A stretch of DNA of 64,000 nucleotides from assembly GCF_000612805.1 (NCBI RefSeq), contig NZ_HG964403.1, positions 682,001 through 746,000 of the forward strand, written 5' to 3'. The notes beneath the pieces were generated by a model. It was not told the origin of the DNA and did not search any database. It saw only the letters and a list, made by a program, of their open reading frames with translations. This document shows, in pieces, positions 10,370 to 18,424 of this stretch. The position numbers and the translations under genes are program-made. Each line of letters opens with the position of its first letter. Positions within the stretch are counted from its first letter, which is position 1. This DNA comes from Bacillus ndiopicus. GTDB lineage: Bacteria > Bacillota > Bacilli > Bacillales_A > Planococcaceae.

Positions 10370-11329
10370 ATGAAATGGGAGACACGTGTAACAGAGCTTT
10401 TAAATATTAAGTATCCAATCATTCAAGGAGGGCTTGCGTATTTAGCTTATGCTGATTTGGCCGCAGCTGTATCCAATGCTGGAGGACTTGGACAAATTAC
10501 TGCAATGAGCTTAGCGACACCTGATGATTTGCGCCAAGAAATTGAAAAGGTTCGTACATTAACAAATAAACCTTTTGGTGTTAATTATGCAATCGGTCAG
10601 CATGGCAAAGGCTATGAGGATATGGTAAAGGTCGCAGTAGAAATGGAAGTACCTGTTGTGACAATTACAGGTGGCAATCCTGCACCGATTTTTGAATTGT
10701 TGAAAGATGCCCCTTGTAAAAAGCTTGTACTTGTGGCCGCAAGACGCCAAGCACAAAAAGCAGAGGAGCTTGGTGCCGATGCAGTTATGGTCGTTGGACA
10801 AGAAGGCGGAGGTCATTTAGGACGAGACGATGTTGGAACAATGGTGCTTGTACCACAAGTAGTAGACCATGTCTCCATTCCAGTGATTGCTTCAGGTGGC
10901 ATTGGTGATGGTCGTGGCTGGATGGCTGCACATGCACTTGGCGCAGAGGGTATCGAAATGGGGACACGCTTTATCGCGACACAGGAATGTGTGCATGCTT
11001 CAAATGCTTATAAAGAGGCACTTTTGTACAGTGCAGAATATGATACAACAGTAATAAAGCGTTCTATCGGTGCGCCCGCACGCGCATTGCGCAATGAATT
11101 TACAGAGCGCATTTTACAAGTAGAAGGAGAAACGCCAACATATGAAGCACTGAAAGACTTGATTAGTGGAAAAGCAAATCAACGCTTTATTTATGATGGT
11201 GAGAGTGCGCAAGGCTTTGGATGGGCTGGTCAAGTGGCAGGCTTAATCAAAGATGTGCCAACAGTTGCCGAATTAATTGAGCGCATGGTTGCAGAGGCGA
11301 CATCCATTCGTGTAAAATGGGGCGAGTAA
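10370..11329 (+). CDS. NMO/2-nitropropane dioxygenase-type flavoprotein
   Basis: A 319-residue TIM-barrel FMN enzyme of the nitronate monooxygenase/FabK-like family. The family signatures are the N-terminal IIQGGLAYLAYADLAAAVSNAGGLG, given here in parts as IIQGGLAYLAYADL then AAAVSNAGGLG, the FMN-phosphate-binding GGGHLGRDD, and ASGGIGDGRG followed by GAEGIEMGTRF. It could oxidise propionate-3-nitronate or act as an enoyl-ACP reductase-like flavin oxidoreductase; the sequence alone does not decide. The start at 10370 follows AAAGGGGG by 6 nt. The longer frame opening at 10280 lies inside the LrgB gene and is rejected. Confidence 0.88.
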   Translation: MKWETRVTELLNIKYPIIQGGLAYLAYADLAAAVSNAGGLGQITAMSLATPDDLRQEIEKVRTLTNKPFGVNYAIGQHGKGYEDMVKVAVEMEVPVVTITGGNPAPIFELLKDAPCKKLVLVAARRQAQKAEELGADAVMVVGQEGGGHLGRDDVGTMVLVPQVVDHVSIPVIASGGIGDGRGWMAAHALGAEGIEMGTRFIATQECVHASNAYKEALLYSAEYDTTVIKRSIGAPARALRNEFTERILQVEGETPTYEALKDLISGKANQRFIYDGESAQGFGWAGQVAGLIKDVPTVAELIERMVAEATSIRVKWGE

Positions 11330-11466
11330 TTAAGTGAAAATCCCACATAAATCGTTGTAGAAGAACACAAGCTAAGTTCACCAGATTTTGTGAAAACATT
11401 AAATTATGTTGATCGAAGGTTAGCTTTTACAGGCAGTTAATATGGGTGAAAAGGTAGGTTAATGAA

Positions 11467-11736
11467 ATGGAATATTCTTATCCACTATCAACAGACTGGA
11501 CAACACAAGAGATGGTTGATGTTGTACACTTTTTCGAAGTAGTCGAGGCAGCTTATGAAAAGGGTATTAAGCGAGAGGAAGTTATGGCAAAATATCGCCG
11601 CTTCAAGGAAATTATCCCTTCACAGGCTGAGGAAAAAACAATTTTCCGCGACTTTGAGAAGGCAAGTGGCTATGTCAGCTACAAAGTTGTCAAACAAGCG
11701 AAGGAATCAGCAGATGGAACGATTATTCGTTTATAA
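11467..11736 (+). CDS. yktA: UPF0223 family protein YktA
   Basis: This 89-residue small acidic/basic cytosolic protein matches the UPF0223 family (YktA) across its length, including the N-terminal YPLSTDWTTQEMVDVV and the central KYRRFKEIIPSQAEEK. Function is unknown. In B. subtilis yktA sits downstream of pdhABCD, as here. It starts 137 bp after the flavoprotein gene. That gap contains a short open stretch, IVVEEHKLSSPDFVKTLNYV followed by DRRLAFTGS and a stop at about 11438, which may be the remnant tail of a lost gene. A clear terminator follows. Confidence 0.9.
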   Translation: MEYSYPLSTDWTTQEMVDVVHFFEVVEAAYEKGIKREEVMAKYRRFKEIIPSQAEEKTIFRDFEKASGYVSYKVVKQAKESADGTIIRL

Positions 11737-11765
11737 GACAAGGACGTAACAGTCCTTGTCTTTTC
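11737..11765 (+). terminator. Terminator of yktA
   Basis: GACAAGGAC (11737-11745), loop GTAACA, and its exact complement (11752-11760) followed by TTTTCC. It overlaps the yktA stop codon region. Confidence 0.85.
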
Positions 11766-11837
11766 CATAGGTATAAAATAATAAAAATCACACACACTAC
11801 TATAGATTTCACTTTTGAACAGAGGGAGGCGGAAGGG

Positions 11838-11990
11838 ATGAGTAAGAAGACCGATATGGATCCGAAATCTCAGAAAATCCACCAGAACTGGACAAGAAAT
11901 AAGCAGCAGAAATCTCAAGTAAATGGTGAGACGGAGATTACTCTCCATAACCAGATGCTGAGAACTGCTGCAAAATCGAAACAGCTCTAG
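11838..11990 (+). CDS. Small hydrophilic protein, YpzG-like (50 aa)
   Basis: A 50-residue, Lys/Gln/Asn-rich reading frame with ATG and a strong GGAGG 8 nt upstream. Its sequence includes DPKSQKIHQNWTRNK and SQVNGETEITL. Composition (no Cys, highly charged) and the SQVNGET segment recall the small YpzG-type proteins of Bacillales, and it might be a minor spore protein. Function is unknown. It is bounded by terminators on both sides (11737-11765 and 12011-12050), which supports an independent transcription unit. Confidence 0.65.
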   Translation: MSKKTDMDPKSQKIHQNWTRNKQQKSQVNGETEITLHNQMLRTAAKSKQL

Positions 11991-12010
11991 CTTTTGGAAT
12001 GAAGTGAATC

Positions 12011-12050
12011 AAGCCTTCGTACGCGAGAAATCGCTTGCGAAGGCTTTTTT
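12011..12050 (+). terminator. Terminator of the small YpzG-like gene
   Basis: AAGCCTTCG (12011-12019) pairs with CGAAGGCTT around an inner partial stem, followed by TTTTTT ending at 12050. Confidence 0.85.
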
Positions 12051-12103
12051 GTAAAAGGAATTCACCCTCACTATAGCGAATATTCCTAGAGGGGGGAGAT
12101 ACA

Positions 12104-12538
12104 ATGATTCAATTTAAAGAAATAGATAGAAAAAACTTTTGGGATGTTATTGATTTAAAGGTGGCAGAGGAACAAAAAAGCTTCGTTGCCTCAAACTTAT
12201 TTTCACTCGCACAGGCGAAGGCTTATCCAGAGTGCATCTGCTTAGCAATTTATGCAGATGAGGTGCTCGTTGGTTTTACGATGTATTGTATTGATGAGGA
12301 TGATCATGAATATTGGATTTATCGTTTAATGATAGACGAGAAATTTCAAGGAAAAGGCTACGGCAAAGCAGCAATGGAAAAATTAATTGAGCATATAAAA
12401 GAAGACAGCGAGCGCAATGTAATCTATTTAAGCTTTGAGCCAGAGAATTCTTTAGCAAGAAGCTTATATGAAAAATTAGGCTTTGAAGCGGATGGTCGTA
12501 TTATCGATGGTGAGGTTGTTTATCGATTAGTTTATTAG
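12104..12538 (+). CDS. GNAT family N-acetyltransferase (BltD/PaiA-like)
   Basis: This 144-residue single GNAT domain has the acetyl-CoA-binding motif QGKGYG (about 83-88) after the MIDEKF strand and the family's closing SLYEKLGFEADG. The N-terminal LKVAEEQKSFVASNLFSLAQA is characteristic of spermine/spermidine-type acetyltransferases of the BltD group (split here: LKVAEEQKSFVASN, LFSLAQA). It probably acetylates a polyamine or other small amine in the cytosol. AGAGGGGGGA lies 7 nt before the ATG. It is a single gene, followed by the 21-bp tandem repeat and a terminator. Confidence 0.88.
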   Translation: MIQFKEIDRKNFWDVIDLKVAEEQKSFVASNLFSLAQAKAYPECICLAIYADEVLVGFTMYCIDEDDHEYWIYRLMIDEKFQGKGYGKAAMEKLIEHIKEDSERNVIYLSFEPENSLARSLYEKLGFEADGRIIDGEVVYRLVY

Positions 12539-12550
12539 TAGGAAAGTCAT

Positions 12551-12655
12551 AATTCGCTCGCAAAGTATAGGAATTCGCTCGTGAAACAGTGAAATTCGCT
12601 CACAAGATATGAAAATTCGCTCATTAAACAGCAGGATTCGCCCGCAATAACAATA
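12551..12655 (+). repeat. Five tandem copies of a 21-bp repeat
   Basis: Units begin at 12551, 12572, 12593, 12614 and 12635 with an exact 21-nt period. Each opens with (A/G)ATTCGC(T/C)C(G/A), followed by a looser A-rich spacer (CAAAGTATAGG, TGAAACAGTGA and similar). The conserved half is only 9-10 nt. Two helical turns per unit place every conserved block on the same DNA face. It is not a CRISPR: units are too short and spacers too alike. The array occupies the first third of the 377-bp region 12539-12915. Confidence 0.85.
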
Positions 12656-12745
12656 GAATTATAAATTTCTCGAAGTTATTGCCAGTTTTACTAAGAAAAG
12701 CCTGATACTGAAGTTTTCATTATATGAAACATAAGCAACAGATAA

Positions 12746-12787
12746 GACTGTGGAAAGCAAATAAAAGCTTTCTCACAGCCTTTTTAA
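12746..12787 (+). terminator. Terminator downstream of the GNAT gene
   Basis: GACTGTGGAAAGC (12746-12758) pairs, with one bulge and one mismatch, with GCTTTCTCACAGCC (12767-12780), followed by TTTTT. It shares its arm sequence with several other hairpins of the window (GGCTGT-x-x-GGAAA type). Confidence 0.75.
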
Positions 12788-12858
12788 TTTGTCGGATGAA
12801 AATTACTTCACCATTTGGAGGGAAAGCATTTGGTCTTTAATATTCAGAATATACAAAC

Positions 12859-12885
12859 TATAATGAAGACACGTAAGCGGTTTCA
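12859..12885 (+). promoter_or_regulatory. Promoter -10 with overlapping cre (CcpA) site for the dga-like operon
   Basis: A consensus TATAAT sits at 12859-12864. The sequence at 12872-12885, read on the minus strand, is TGAAACCGCTTACG. It matches 13 of 14 positions of the cre consensus TGWAANCGNTNWCA, with only the last base differing. It lies at the predicted transcription start, 31 bp before the regulator gene, where bound CcpA would block transcription. No good -35 was seen, in keeping with an activator-dependent promoter. Confidence 0.6.
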
Positions 12886-12915
12886 AAATCTACTATTCAT
12901 AGGGGTGGTGAGAGG

Positions 12916-14754
12916 ATGTTAAGTGAAAGAGAATTGAAAATTGCAATTAAACTTCTTGAAACCAAATTACCTATGAAAATAAAGGATTTATCACAGGATT
13001 TCGCTGTTACTACACGAACGATCAAGTATGATCTTGAGCATGTGAAAGAATGGTTTCAGCTTCAGAAAATAGATGTACACTCTCAGCCGAATAAGGGGCT
13101 ATGGGTAACTTGTGACGATAGTATGCGTGATAAAGCATTGCAACAATTGCTTGGCGATGAAAGATGGAGGCAAAGTCCTGATCAAAATGTTAGGTTACAA
13201 CGAATTTTAGTAGCTATGCTTTTAAGCCATGATTACATTACAGCGAATAGTTTAGCCGAAAATCTTCAAGTGAGCCGCAATACGATATTAAGTGATATGA
13301 ATTTTGTTAGTGAATATATCGCTCCGTGGATGATGCAGTTAGACCGAGTTAAGCGCAAAGGCTATAAGCTAGTTGGGGCAGAGCTGAACATTCGGCTATT
13401 TATGGAGCATCTTATTTATACGAATTTGACAAACTATGAAATTTATCAAATTATGACACGCATTACGGCGGATGAGGAAGAATCTGAGCAAAAATTTTTA
13501 ATGGATACAACGCTTCTTGCTATGTTCAAAATAGCGGAGCGACATGTAAAAAATTTATATACACCAGCAATTGGGCAGCTATTTCATCAGTCTGATTTAA
13601 TTTTGCTTTTAATTCGCATGACGATATCTGTTGTGCGCTTAGAAAGCGGGCAAACGATGGATGGCTACCGTGTATTGAATAAACAGTTGTACACAGATGA
13701 TGCCTCATTATTTATGTTAGCTTTAATGGAAAATGTTTTGACTGAGTTGGAGTTGCCGCTGCTGCACAATGAATTTTTATATTTATCTGGAGATATTGCA
13801 AAGGATACACGAGGAATTGATTTAACAGTTGTGACGAATCAAGTTATTCAATATGTTAGTGCAAAGGAAGGCGTTGAATATGGCAAGGATCCTAGATTAT
13901 TTAATAGTCTATTTGCCCATCTATCCTTACGTTTAAATAAAGGTGTATTCAACGTTTCAGAGATAAACCCCTTTGCAGATGAAATTAAAGCAGATTATCC
14001 TAAGCTATTCCAAAATATCACAGAGGCTTGCAGAATACACCTTGGTCTATCATCTATTATTAATCATGATGCATTTATCTCGTTAATTGCACTACATTTT
14101 TTAACTTCATTCGAAAATACCTTTGCTACAAAAAGAAAGGTTCGAGGGTTATATGTTTGTGCTACTGGTGGGGGAGTTGCACGACTAATCAAAAATAGAG
14201 TGGAGAAGGAAATTCATGATATTGAAATCGTTGGCTACTGCTCCATTGTGGAAGTAGAAGAATTATGCCAACGGGAGCATGTAGATTTAATTATTAGCGT
14301 ATTTCCTATTCAATCACATTTACCGGTTATTGCAGTAGATGCGATACCAACAAAACGAGATATCGAAATGATTCGAGAGCATGTTAAGGCACTGTTAAAG
14401 GATGGTCACTCTTATCAACCGAATTTGCCATACGATCATCAGCCTTTAGCGAATGAAGATCATGAGCAAGTAAGCTTAGAAATTATTTTGAAGGGCTTTG
14501 AAATATTTCATGAAATTTCGGCCGCATTTCAAAAGGATATTCAAGAAGAACGTAAGCAGGCATTACAATTTCATATTTTTTTAATGGTGCATCGTAGTTA
14601 TTTTGATAAGCAATATGACAATTTTCTTTATACAAATCAGCCTCTATCAGAAAAGCAACAACGTAATATACAACTATTGCAGGAAATACTCGAACAACTT
14701 CAAGTATTTGTTCAAAAATCTGAGTTAATGGCACTTTTACAATATTTAAAATAG
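12916..14754 (+). CDS. PRD-containing BglG/MtlR-type transcriptional regulator
   Basis: A 612-residue multidomain activator. It has two winged-helix segments (about 1-60 and 92-145, the latter with NSLAENLQVSRNTILSDMNF), two PTS-regulation domains (about 185-290 and 300-405), an EIIB-like domain beginning VRGLYVCATGGGVARLI (about 413) that keeps the phosphorylatable Cys position, and a C-terminal helical region. Such proteins are controlled by phosphorylation from HPr and EII proteins. It starts the accessory operon, 11 bp before the amidohydrolase gene, so it probably activates that operon autogenously. The ribosome binding site is GGGGTGGTGAGAGG. It differs from the sigma-54-type DgaR of Salmonella. 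Confidence 0.88.
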   Translation: MLSERELKIAIKLLETKLPMKIKDLSQDFAVTTRTIKYDLEHVKEWFQLQKIDVHSQPNKGLWVTCDDSMRDKALQQLLGDERWRQSPDQNVRLQRILVAMLLSHDYITANSLAENLQVSRNTILSDMNFVSEYIAPWMMQLDRVKRKGYKLVGAELNIRLFMEHLIYTNLTNYEIYQIMTRITADEEESEQKFLMDTTLLAMFKIAERHVKNLYTPAIGQLFHQSDLILLLIRMTISVVRLESGQTMDGYRVLNKQLYTDDASLFMLALMENVLTELELPLLHNEFLYLSGDIAKDTRGIDLTVVTNQVIQYVSAKEGVEYGKDPRLFNSLFAHLSLRLNKGVFNVSEINPFADEIKADYPKLFQNITEACRIHLGLSSIINHDAFISLIALHFLTSFENTFATKRKVRGLYVCATGGGVARLIKNRVEKEIHDIEIVGYCSIVEVEELCQREHVDLIISVFPIQSHLPVIAVDAIPTKRDIEMIREHVKALLKDGHSYQPNLPYDHQPLANEDHEQVSLEIILKGFEIFHEISAAFQKDIQEERKQALQFHIFLMVHRSYFDKQYDNFLYTNQPLSEKQQRNIQLLQEILEQLQVFVQKSELMALLQYLK

Positions 14755-14765
14755 GAGGTGGACGT

Positions 14766-15890
14766 GTGGGGAATTATGCAATTATTCAAAATGGATTTGT
14801 GATTGATCCAGAGCAGAATAGCATTGAACAAAGGGATATTGGCATTATCGATGGCAAGCTAGCTGATAGCAAAAGCGTACTTGAGCAAGGTACAAATATT
14901 GACTTTATTGATGCAGAAGGAGCATATATTGCGCCAGGTTTTATTGATTTACATGTCCATGTTTTTAAGGATGCTACAACATTAGGTATTGAAGCGGACC
15001 TTGTAGGGATTAAGCAAGGTGTTACAACAATTGTTGATGCAGGGAGTGCAGGCTACGCCAATTATCAGCTATTAAAGGATACAGTCATAGAGCGAAGTGT
15101 AACAGAGGTATTGGCGTTTTTGAATATAGCCAAAGAAGGGCTAGGTGCTGGGCTATCTGAGCTTGCAGACCCAACAAACTTAATGACTACAGAAGAAGCG
15201 AAGGAAATTTTCGCAAGTGAGCCACAAATTGTAGGTTTAAAGGCGAGGATGAGTGGTTCTGTTGTGAAGGAGCAAGGTATCGCACCACTTCAACATGCTC
15301 GTTTAGTAGCAGATACGCTGCATAAGCCGATTATGGTGCATATTGGCAATCCACCGCCTTATTTAGATGAAGTGTTCCCATTATTAATAAAGGGAGATAT
15401 TGTAACACATGCCTTTCATGGCAAAAAGCATGGCATTTTAAATGAGCAAGGACATCTAATTGATGAAGCCGAAAAAGCGTTACAGCGTGGTGTGCTTTTG
15501 GATGTAGGGCATGGTACATCGAGCTTTAGTTATCAAACACTTCGGAAATTTAAAGAAAACTATAGACAGCCCTTTTCAATTAGTACGGATATTTATCTAA
15601 ATAACTATGATAATCCAGTTGGCAGCCTAATGCTTACGATGTCCAAGCTTCTGGAATTAGGCTTTACGCTTGAGGAGGTTGTACGGGCTGTAACCATTCA
15701 AGCAGCGCAAGCAATTGGCTTAACAGAGCAAGGCACATTACAAAATGGCACACGCGCAGACTTAACGATTTTTACATTGCACGAACACCCTACAGATCTT
15801 GTGGATTCAGAGGGAGCAGTTTTAATCGCAAATCGTGTGCTACAACCAAAAATAACAGTAAGAAATGGAAGAGTGGTGTTTCGTCAATGA
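14766..15890 (+). CDS. Amidohydrolase/deacetylase family metallohydrolase (EF_0837-like)
   Basis: A 374-residue dihydroorotase-like amidohydrolase with a binuclear-metal site: H63 and H65 in DLHVHVF, a candidate carbamylated lysine K159 in VGLKARMSG, H192 (MVHIG), H215 (THAFHG) and the late STDIYLNN Asp. The family (EF_0837/AHA_3915) is always found beside the genes that follow here. It probably removes an acyl group or opens a cyclic amide so that DgaE can act, but the substrate is not established. The GTG start at 14766 follows AGGAGGTG by 5 nt. The 3' end overlaps the next gene by 4 bp (ATGA). Confidence 0.88.
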   Translation: MGNYAIIQNGFVIDPEQNSIEQRDIGIIDGKLADSKSVLEQGTNIDFIDAEGAYIAPGFIDLHVHVFKDATTLGIEADLVGIKQGVTTIVDAGSAGYANYQLLKDTVIERSVTEVLAFLNIAKEGLGAGLSELADPTNLMTTEEAKEIFASEPQIVGLKARMSGSVVKEQGIAPLQHARLVADTLHKPIMVHIGNPPPYLDEVFPLLIKGDIVTHAFHGKKHGILNEQGHLIDEAEKALQRGVLLDVGHGTSSFSYQTLRKFKENYRQPFSISTDIYLNNYDNPVGSLMLTMSKLLELGFTLEEVVRAVTIQAAQAIGLTEQGTLQNGTRADLTIFTLHEHPTDLVDSEGAVLIANRVLQPKITVRNGRVVFRQ

Positions 15891-16219
15891 CAGCATTAGA
15901 TATGGAAAAGATAATCGAAAAAAGTGGGGATGCTGCGAGATGTCGTGAGCTACTAGCGGCAACAAAAGAAATTATAGCACAGGCAGAAGTTGTAATGAAT
16001 GAAACACAATGGCTATCATTAGCCTCTCATTTATCTGCTATGCTCTATCGCTCGATAAATAAAGAGCCTATTCAGCCATTGGATAGCACGATGTTTAGTG
16101 AAGTGTCGCAGGAATCTATTAAGCTGGCAGCTACTGTTTGTGGGTTATTACCTGATTTACATGAAGATGAAAAATATTTACTATCTATTCATTTTGAAGC
16201 AGCAAAAATAAATAATTAG
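15887..16219 (+). CDS. Small stand-alone PRD domain protein (EF_0829-like)
   Basis: A 110-residue protein that is little more than one PTS-regulation domain. Candidate phosphoacceptor histidines are H48 (LASHLSAML) and H102 (LSIHFEAAK), at the spacing seen in PRDs. It has no DNA- or RNA-binding part. It overlaps the amidohydrolase stop by ATGA and is followed after 12 bp by the SFCGS gene. The stand-alone PRD could carry phosphate between HPr and the neighbouring unknown components or report PTS state to the operon's regulator. This role is inference. Confidence 0.82.
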   Translation: MTALDMEKIIEKSGDAARCRELLAATKEIIAQAEVVMNETQWLSLASHLSAMLYRSINKEPIQPLDSTMFSEVSQESIKLAATVCGLLPDLHEDEKYLLSIHFEAAKINN

Positions 16220-16231
16220 GAGGAATTGAAT

Positions 16232-16591
16232 ATGAGTCAAGTTGTTGTTGTAATTGGAGATCGTTTAGGGAAAGGGCAAAATGTAGCGAAGGGAGTAGAG
16301 GCTGCTGGTGGCAAGGCAATTGTCATTCCAGGAATGGGTGCTGATATGAAATTAGGTGACATTATGCAGGCTGAAAATGCGAATATCGGTATTTCTTTCT
16401 GTGGTAGTGGTGGAGCAGGCGCGATTACAGCACAAACGAAGTATGGCTATCCATGTCACTATGGCATGCGTTCAATCGATGAAGGAATTACAGCTCTGCG
16501 TGAAGGAAAATGTGTATTAGGCTTTGGTTTTATGGATGTGGAGGAATTAGGTAAACGAATTACCGAGGAATATATCAAACTCAAAGGGTGA
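16232..16591 (+). CDS. Glycine-rich SFCGS family protein (EF_0830-like)
   Basis: A 119-residue soluble alpha/beta protein with an N-terminal VVVVIGDRLGKGQNVAKGVE nucleotide-binding-like strand-loop-helix and the family signature SFCGSGGAGAITAQTKYGYP. The fold size and single conserved Cys recall PTS EIIB proteins, but no homology to a known EIIB can be claimed. The ATG at 16232 follows AGGAGG by 8 nt; the TTG at 16226 is poorly spaced. It belongs to a conserved five-gene block of unknown function. Confidence 0.87.
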   Translation: MSQVVVVIGDRLGKGQNVAKGVEAAGGKAIVIPGMGADMKLGDIMQAENANIGISFCGSGGAGAITAQTKYGYPCHYGMRSIDEGITALREGKCVLGFGFMDVEELGKRITEEYIKLKG

Positions 16592-16597
16592 TATGGG

Positions 16598-16945
16598 ATG
16601 AAAAAAACGTTTCAAGCAAAGGTGCAAGTTGAAGGTGTTGGACAATCAAAGGAACTAGCGATTAATACGGCATTAGGAAGCATTCAAAAAAAGATTATGT
16701 CGAGTTATAAAGGCTTAATTCTTAGAATCGAGCCAATTGATGTATCGATTATTGAAGCGAAAGAAGTAACTTATACAGAACGCTTCTTCCTGCTATTTTT
16801 CCCAAGGCAACGCAGTAAATATAAAGTTGTACTAGAGGTAGAGGTTAATGTCTTCCTGCTAGATGCGGAGGAAATCGTCTTTGAGAAAACGGATGTACCA
16901 GATAATATGCGCAATATGTTGTTAGGCAATCAAGCAAATAAATAG
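16598..16945 (+). CDS. DUF4312 family protein (EF_0831-like)
   Basis: A 115-residue cytosolic protein with KAKVQVEGVGQSKELAINTA-type beta-alpha start (positions 5-25), a YKGLILRIEPIDVSIIEAKE segment and a basic hydrophobic patch FLLFFPRQRSKYKV that may touch the membrane. Function is unknown. It starts 6 bp after the SFCGS gene and always accompanies DUF4311 and DUF4310 membrane proteins, so it is probably a cytosolic subunit of that complex. Confidence 0.85.
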   Translation: MKKTFQAKVQVEGVGQSKELAINTALGSIQKKIMSSYKGLILRIEPIDVSIIEAKEVTYTERFFLLFFPRQRSKYKVVLEVEVNVFLLDAEEIVFEKTDVPDNMRNMLLGNQANK

Positions 16946-16956
16946 GGGGTGGTTGT

Positions 16957-17742
16957 ATGGAGCTTATTGAAATTATTATCAAGTCAATTATTATTGGGGG
17001 ACTTGTTGGGTTTGGTGTTGGGGCAGGTGCTGCGAGGATGTTCCATGCACCAAAAGTACAAGGAATGGGCGCTTTCCGAACATTAGGTGAATTAAACGCT
17101 TGCGCAGGGGATGCAGCCTCTCACTTTTCATTCGGTCTTGGCTTCTTCTTCAATGCATGGGCATCCTCTGTTGGAGCAGGTGCATTTACACAGGATGTAG
17201 ACCATCGCATTATTCCAAACTGGGCAGCAGCCATTTTAATGAGAAAAGGCAAACGCCCTGAAGATACGTTGCATAATCCGAAAAAGATGGCGATTGCAGG
17301 AGCAGTTGTAGGTGTGGTTGTTGTTACATTTCTTAATTCCACAGCATCAGCAATTCCAGAATCTTTACAGGCGATTGCCATCAAGGTGCTTGTACCAGCA
17401 GCCAATTTATTAATTAATCCAGTTATGCCAGTGATTTTCTGGTTGGCAGCATTAGATGCTGGTAAACGCTCTGGCTTATGGGGCACAATTTTTGGTGGTG
17501 CAGCCCATTTGATCATGGGTAATGCTGTGCCAGGGATTGTACTAGGGATTTTAATTGGTAAAGGTGTAGATGATGGCGGTTGGTCTAAAGTTACAAAAAC
17601 GTTGTTAACATCCGTTATTTTGTTATTTGTGCTAAGTGCGTTTTTCCGCGGCTTCGATATTCAAATGATTAGAAGCTTTAATTTGGAAGTACCAGGTTGG
17701 ATTATTGATTTACACAAACTAATTGGATTTGAGGTGAAGTAG
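16957..17742 (+). CDS. DUF4311 membrane protein (EF_0832-like)
   Basis: A 261-residue polytopic membrane protein with hydrophobic segments at about 5-25, 57-77, 108-127, 137-165, 175-198 and 207-225. It is rich in Gly, with GGLVGFGVGAGAARMF and a conserved polar stretch TLGELNACAGDAASHFSFG between segments. No transporter family is recognisable. It starts 11 bp after DUF4312 and 3 bp before DUF4310. With DUF4310 it is the likely membrane channel of the system, filling the place that EIIC and EIID occupy in the Salmonella dga operon. That comparison is inference. Confidence 0.86.
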   Translation: MELIEIIIKSIIIGGLVGFGVGAGAARMFHAPKVQGMGAFRTLGELNACAGDAASHFSFGLGFFFNAWASSVGAGAFTQDVDHRIIPNWAAAILMRKGKRPEDTLHNPKKMAIAGAVVGVVVVTFLNSTASAIPESLQAIAIKVLVPAANLLINPVMPVIFWLAALDAGKRSGLWGTIFGGAAHLIMGNAVPGIVLGILIGKGVDDGGWSKVTKTLLTSVILLFVLSAFFRGFDIQMIRSFNLEVPGWIIDLHKLIGFEVK

Positions 17743-17745
17743 CAT

Positions 17746-18414
17746 ATGACAAATCAACAAGAGACAGAAACGTTGTATAATAAAAGCTTTTGGTATGCAG
17801 ATTGGTCGTTTCCTATTTTTGTAGCGCTTCTATCAGCAGGTATATTTGCTGGAACACATATGTACTACCAATATCATATTGGTGCTTTTAACGATGTTGC
17901 CATTGTGGCGATGCTTGAGGCAGGGCTTCAAGGAGCAGGCTACGGAGCAGCGGCTGCTTTTGGTGCAAGTTTCTTATTTGCTCGTATTTTAGAAGGCTCA
18001 TTAGTTGGTATTTTAGATATTGGTGGCTCTTTGCAAACGGGGCTCGGTATTGGGGTACCTGCATTGCTATTAGGTGCAGGAATTACAGCACCGCTTGAAT
18101 CCTTTGTTTTATCATTAGCAACAGGTGGTATTTTAGGGATTGTTATTGGTTATGTCATTATCGGTATTCGAAAATTTACAGTAGGGCAATCGAATTCAAC
18201 ATTTGGTGCGGATATTATGATGGGTGCAGGAAATGCCTCAGGTCGCTTCCTAGGACCATTGATTGTTATTTCAGCAGCAAGTGCTTCAATTCCTATTGGT
18301 ATTGGCTCAATTATCGGTGCAGCAATTTTTTATGCTTGGAAGAAGCCTGTAGCAGGTGGCGCAATTCTTGGAGCAATGCTATTTGGTGCATTCTTCCCAA
18401 TTTCACTTGATTGA
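17746..18414 (+). CDS. DUF4310 membrane protein (EF_0833-like)
   Basis: A 222-residue membrane protein with about six hydrophobic segments (20-40, 48-75, 78-100, 105-137, 165-190 and 196-218) and repeated Gly-rich helices such as LQGAGYGAAAAFGASF and IGIGSIIGAAIFYAW. Its function is unknown. It is adjacent to and presumably works with DUF4311. No ATPase, EIIA or HPr-like partner is encoded in the operon, so the energy source is open: phosphorelay through the PRD protein or ion coupling are both possible. Confidence 0.86.
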   Translation: MTNQQETETLYNKSFWYADWSFPIFVALLSAGIFAGTHMYYQYHIGAFNDVAIVAMLEAGLQGAGYGAAAAFGASFLFARILEGSLVGILDIGGSLQTGLGIGVPALLLGAGITAPLESFVLSLATGGILGIVIGYVIIGIRKFTVGQSNSTFGADIMMGAGNASGRFLGPLIVISAASASIPIGIGSIIGAAIFYAWKKPVAGGAILGAMLFGAFFPISLD

Positions 18415-18424
18415 GGTGTAATAA

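Noticed and set aside
12551..12655. Possible CRISPR array
   Set aside because: Period is only 21 bp, conserved part about 10 bp, spacers resemble one another, and no cas genes are near.
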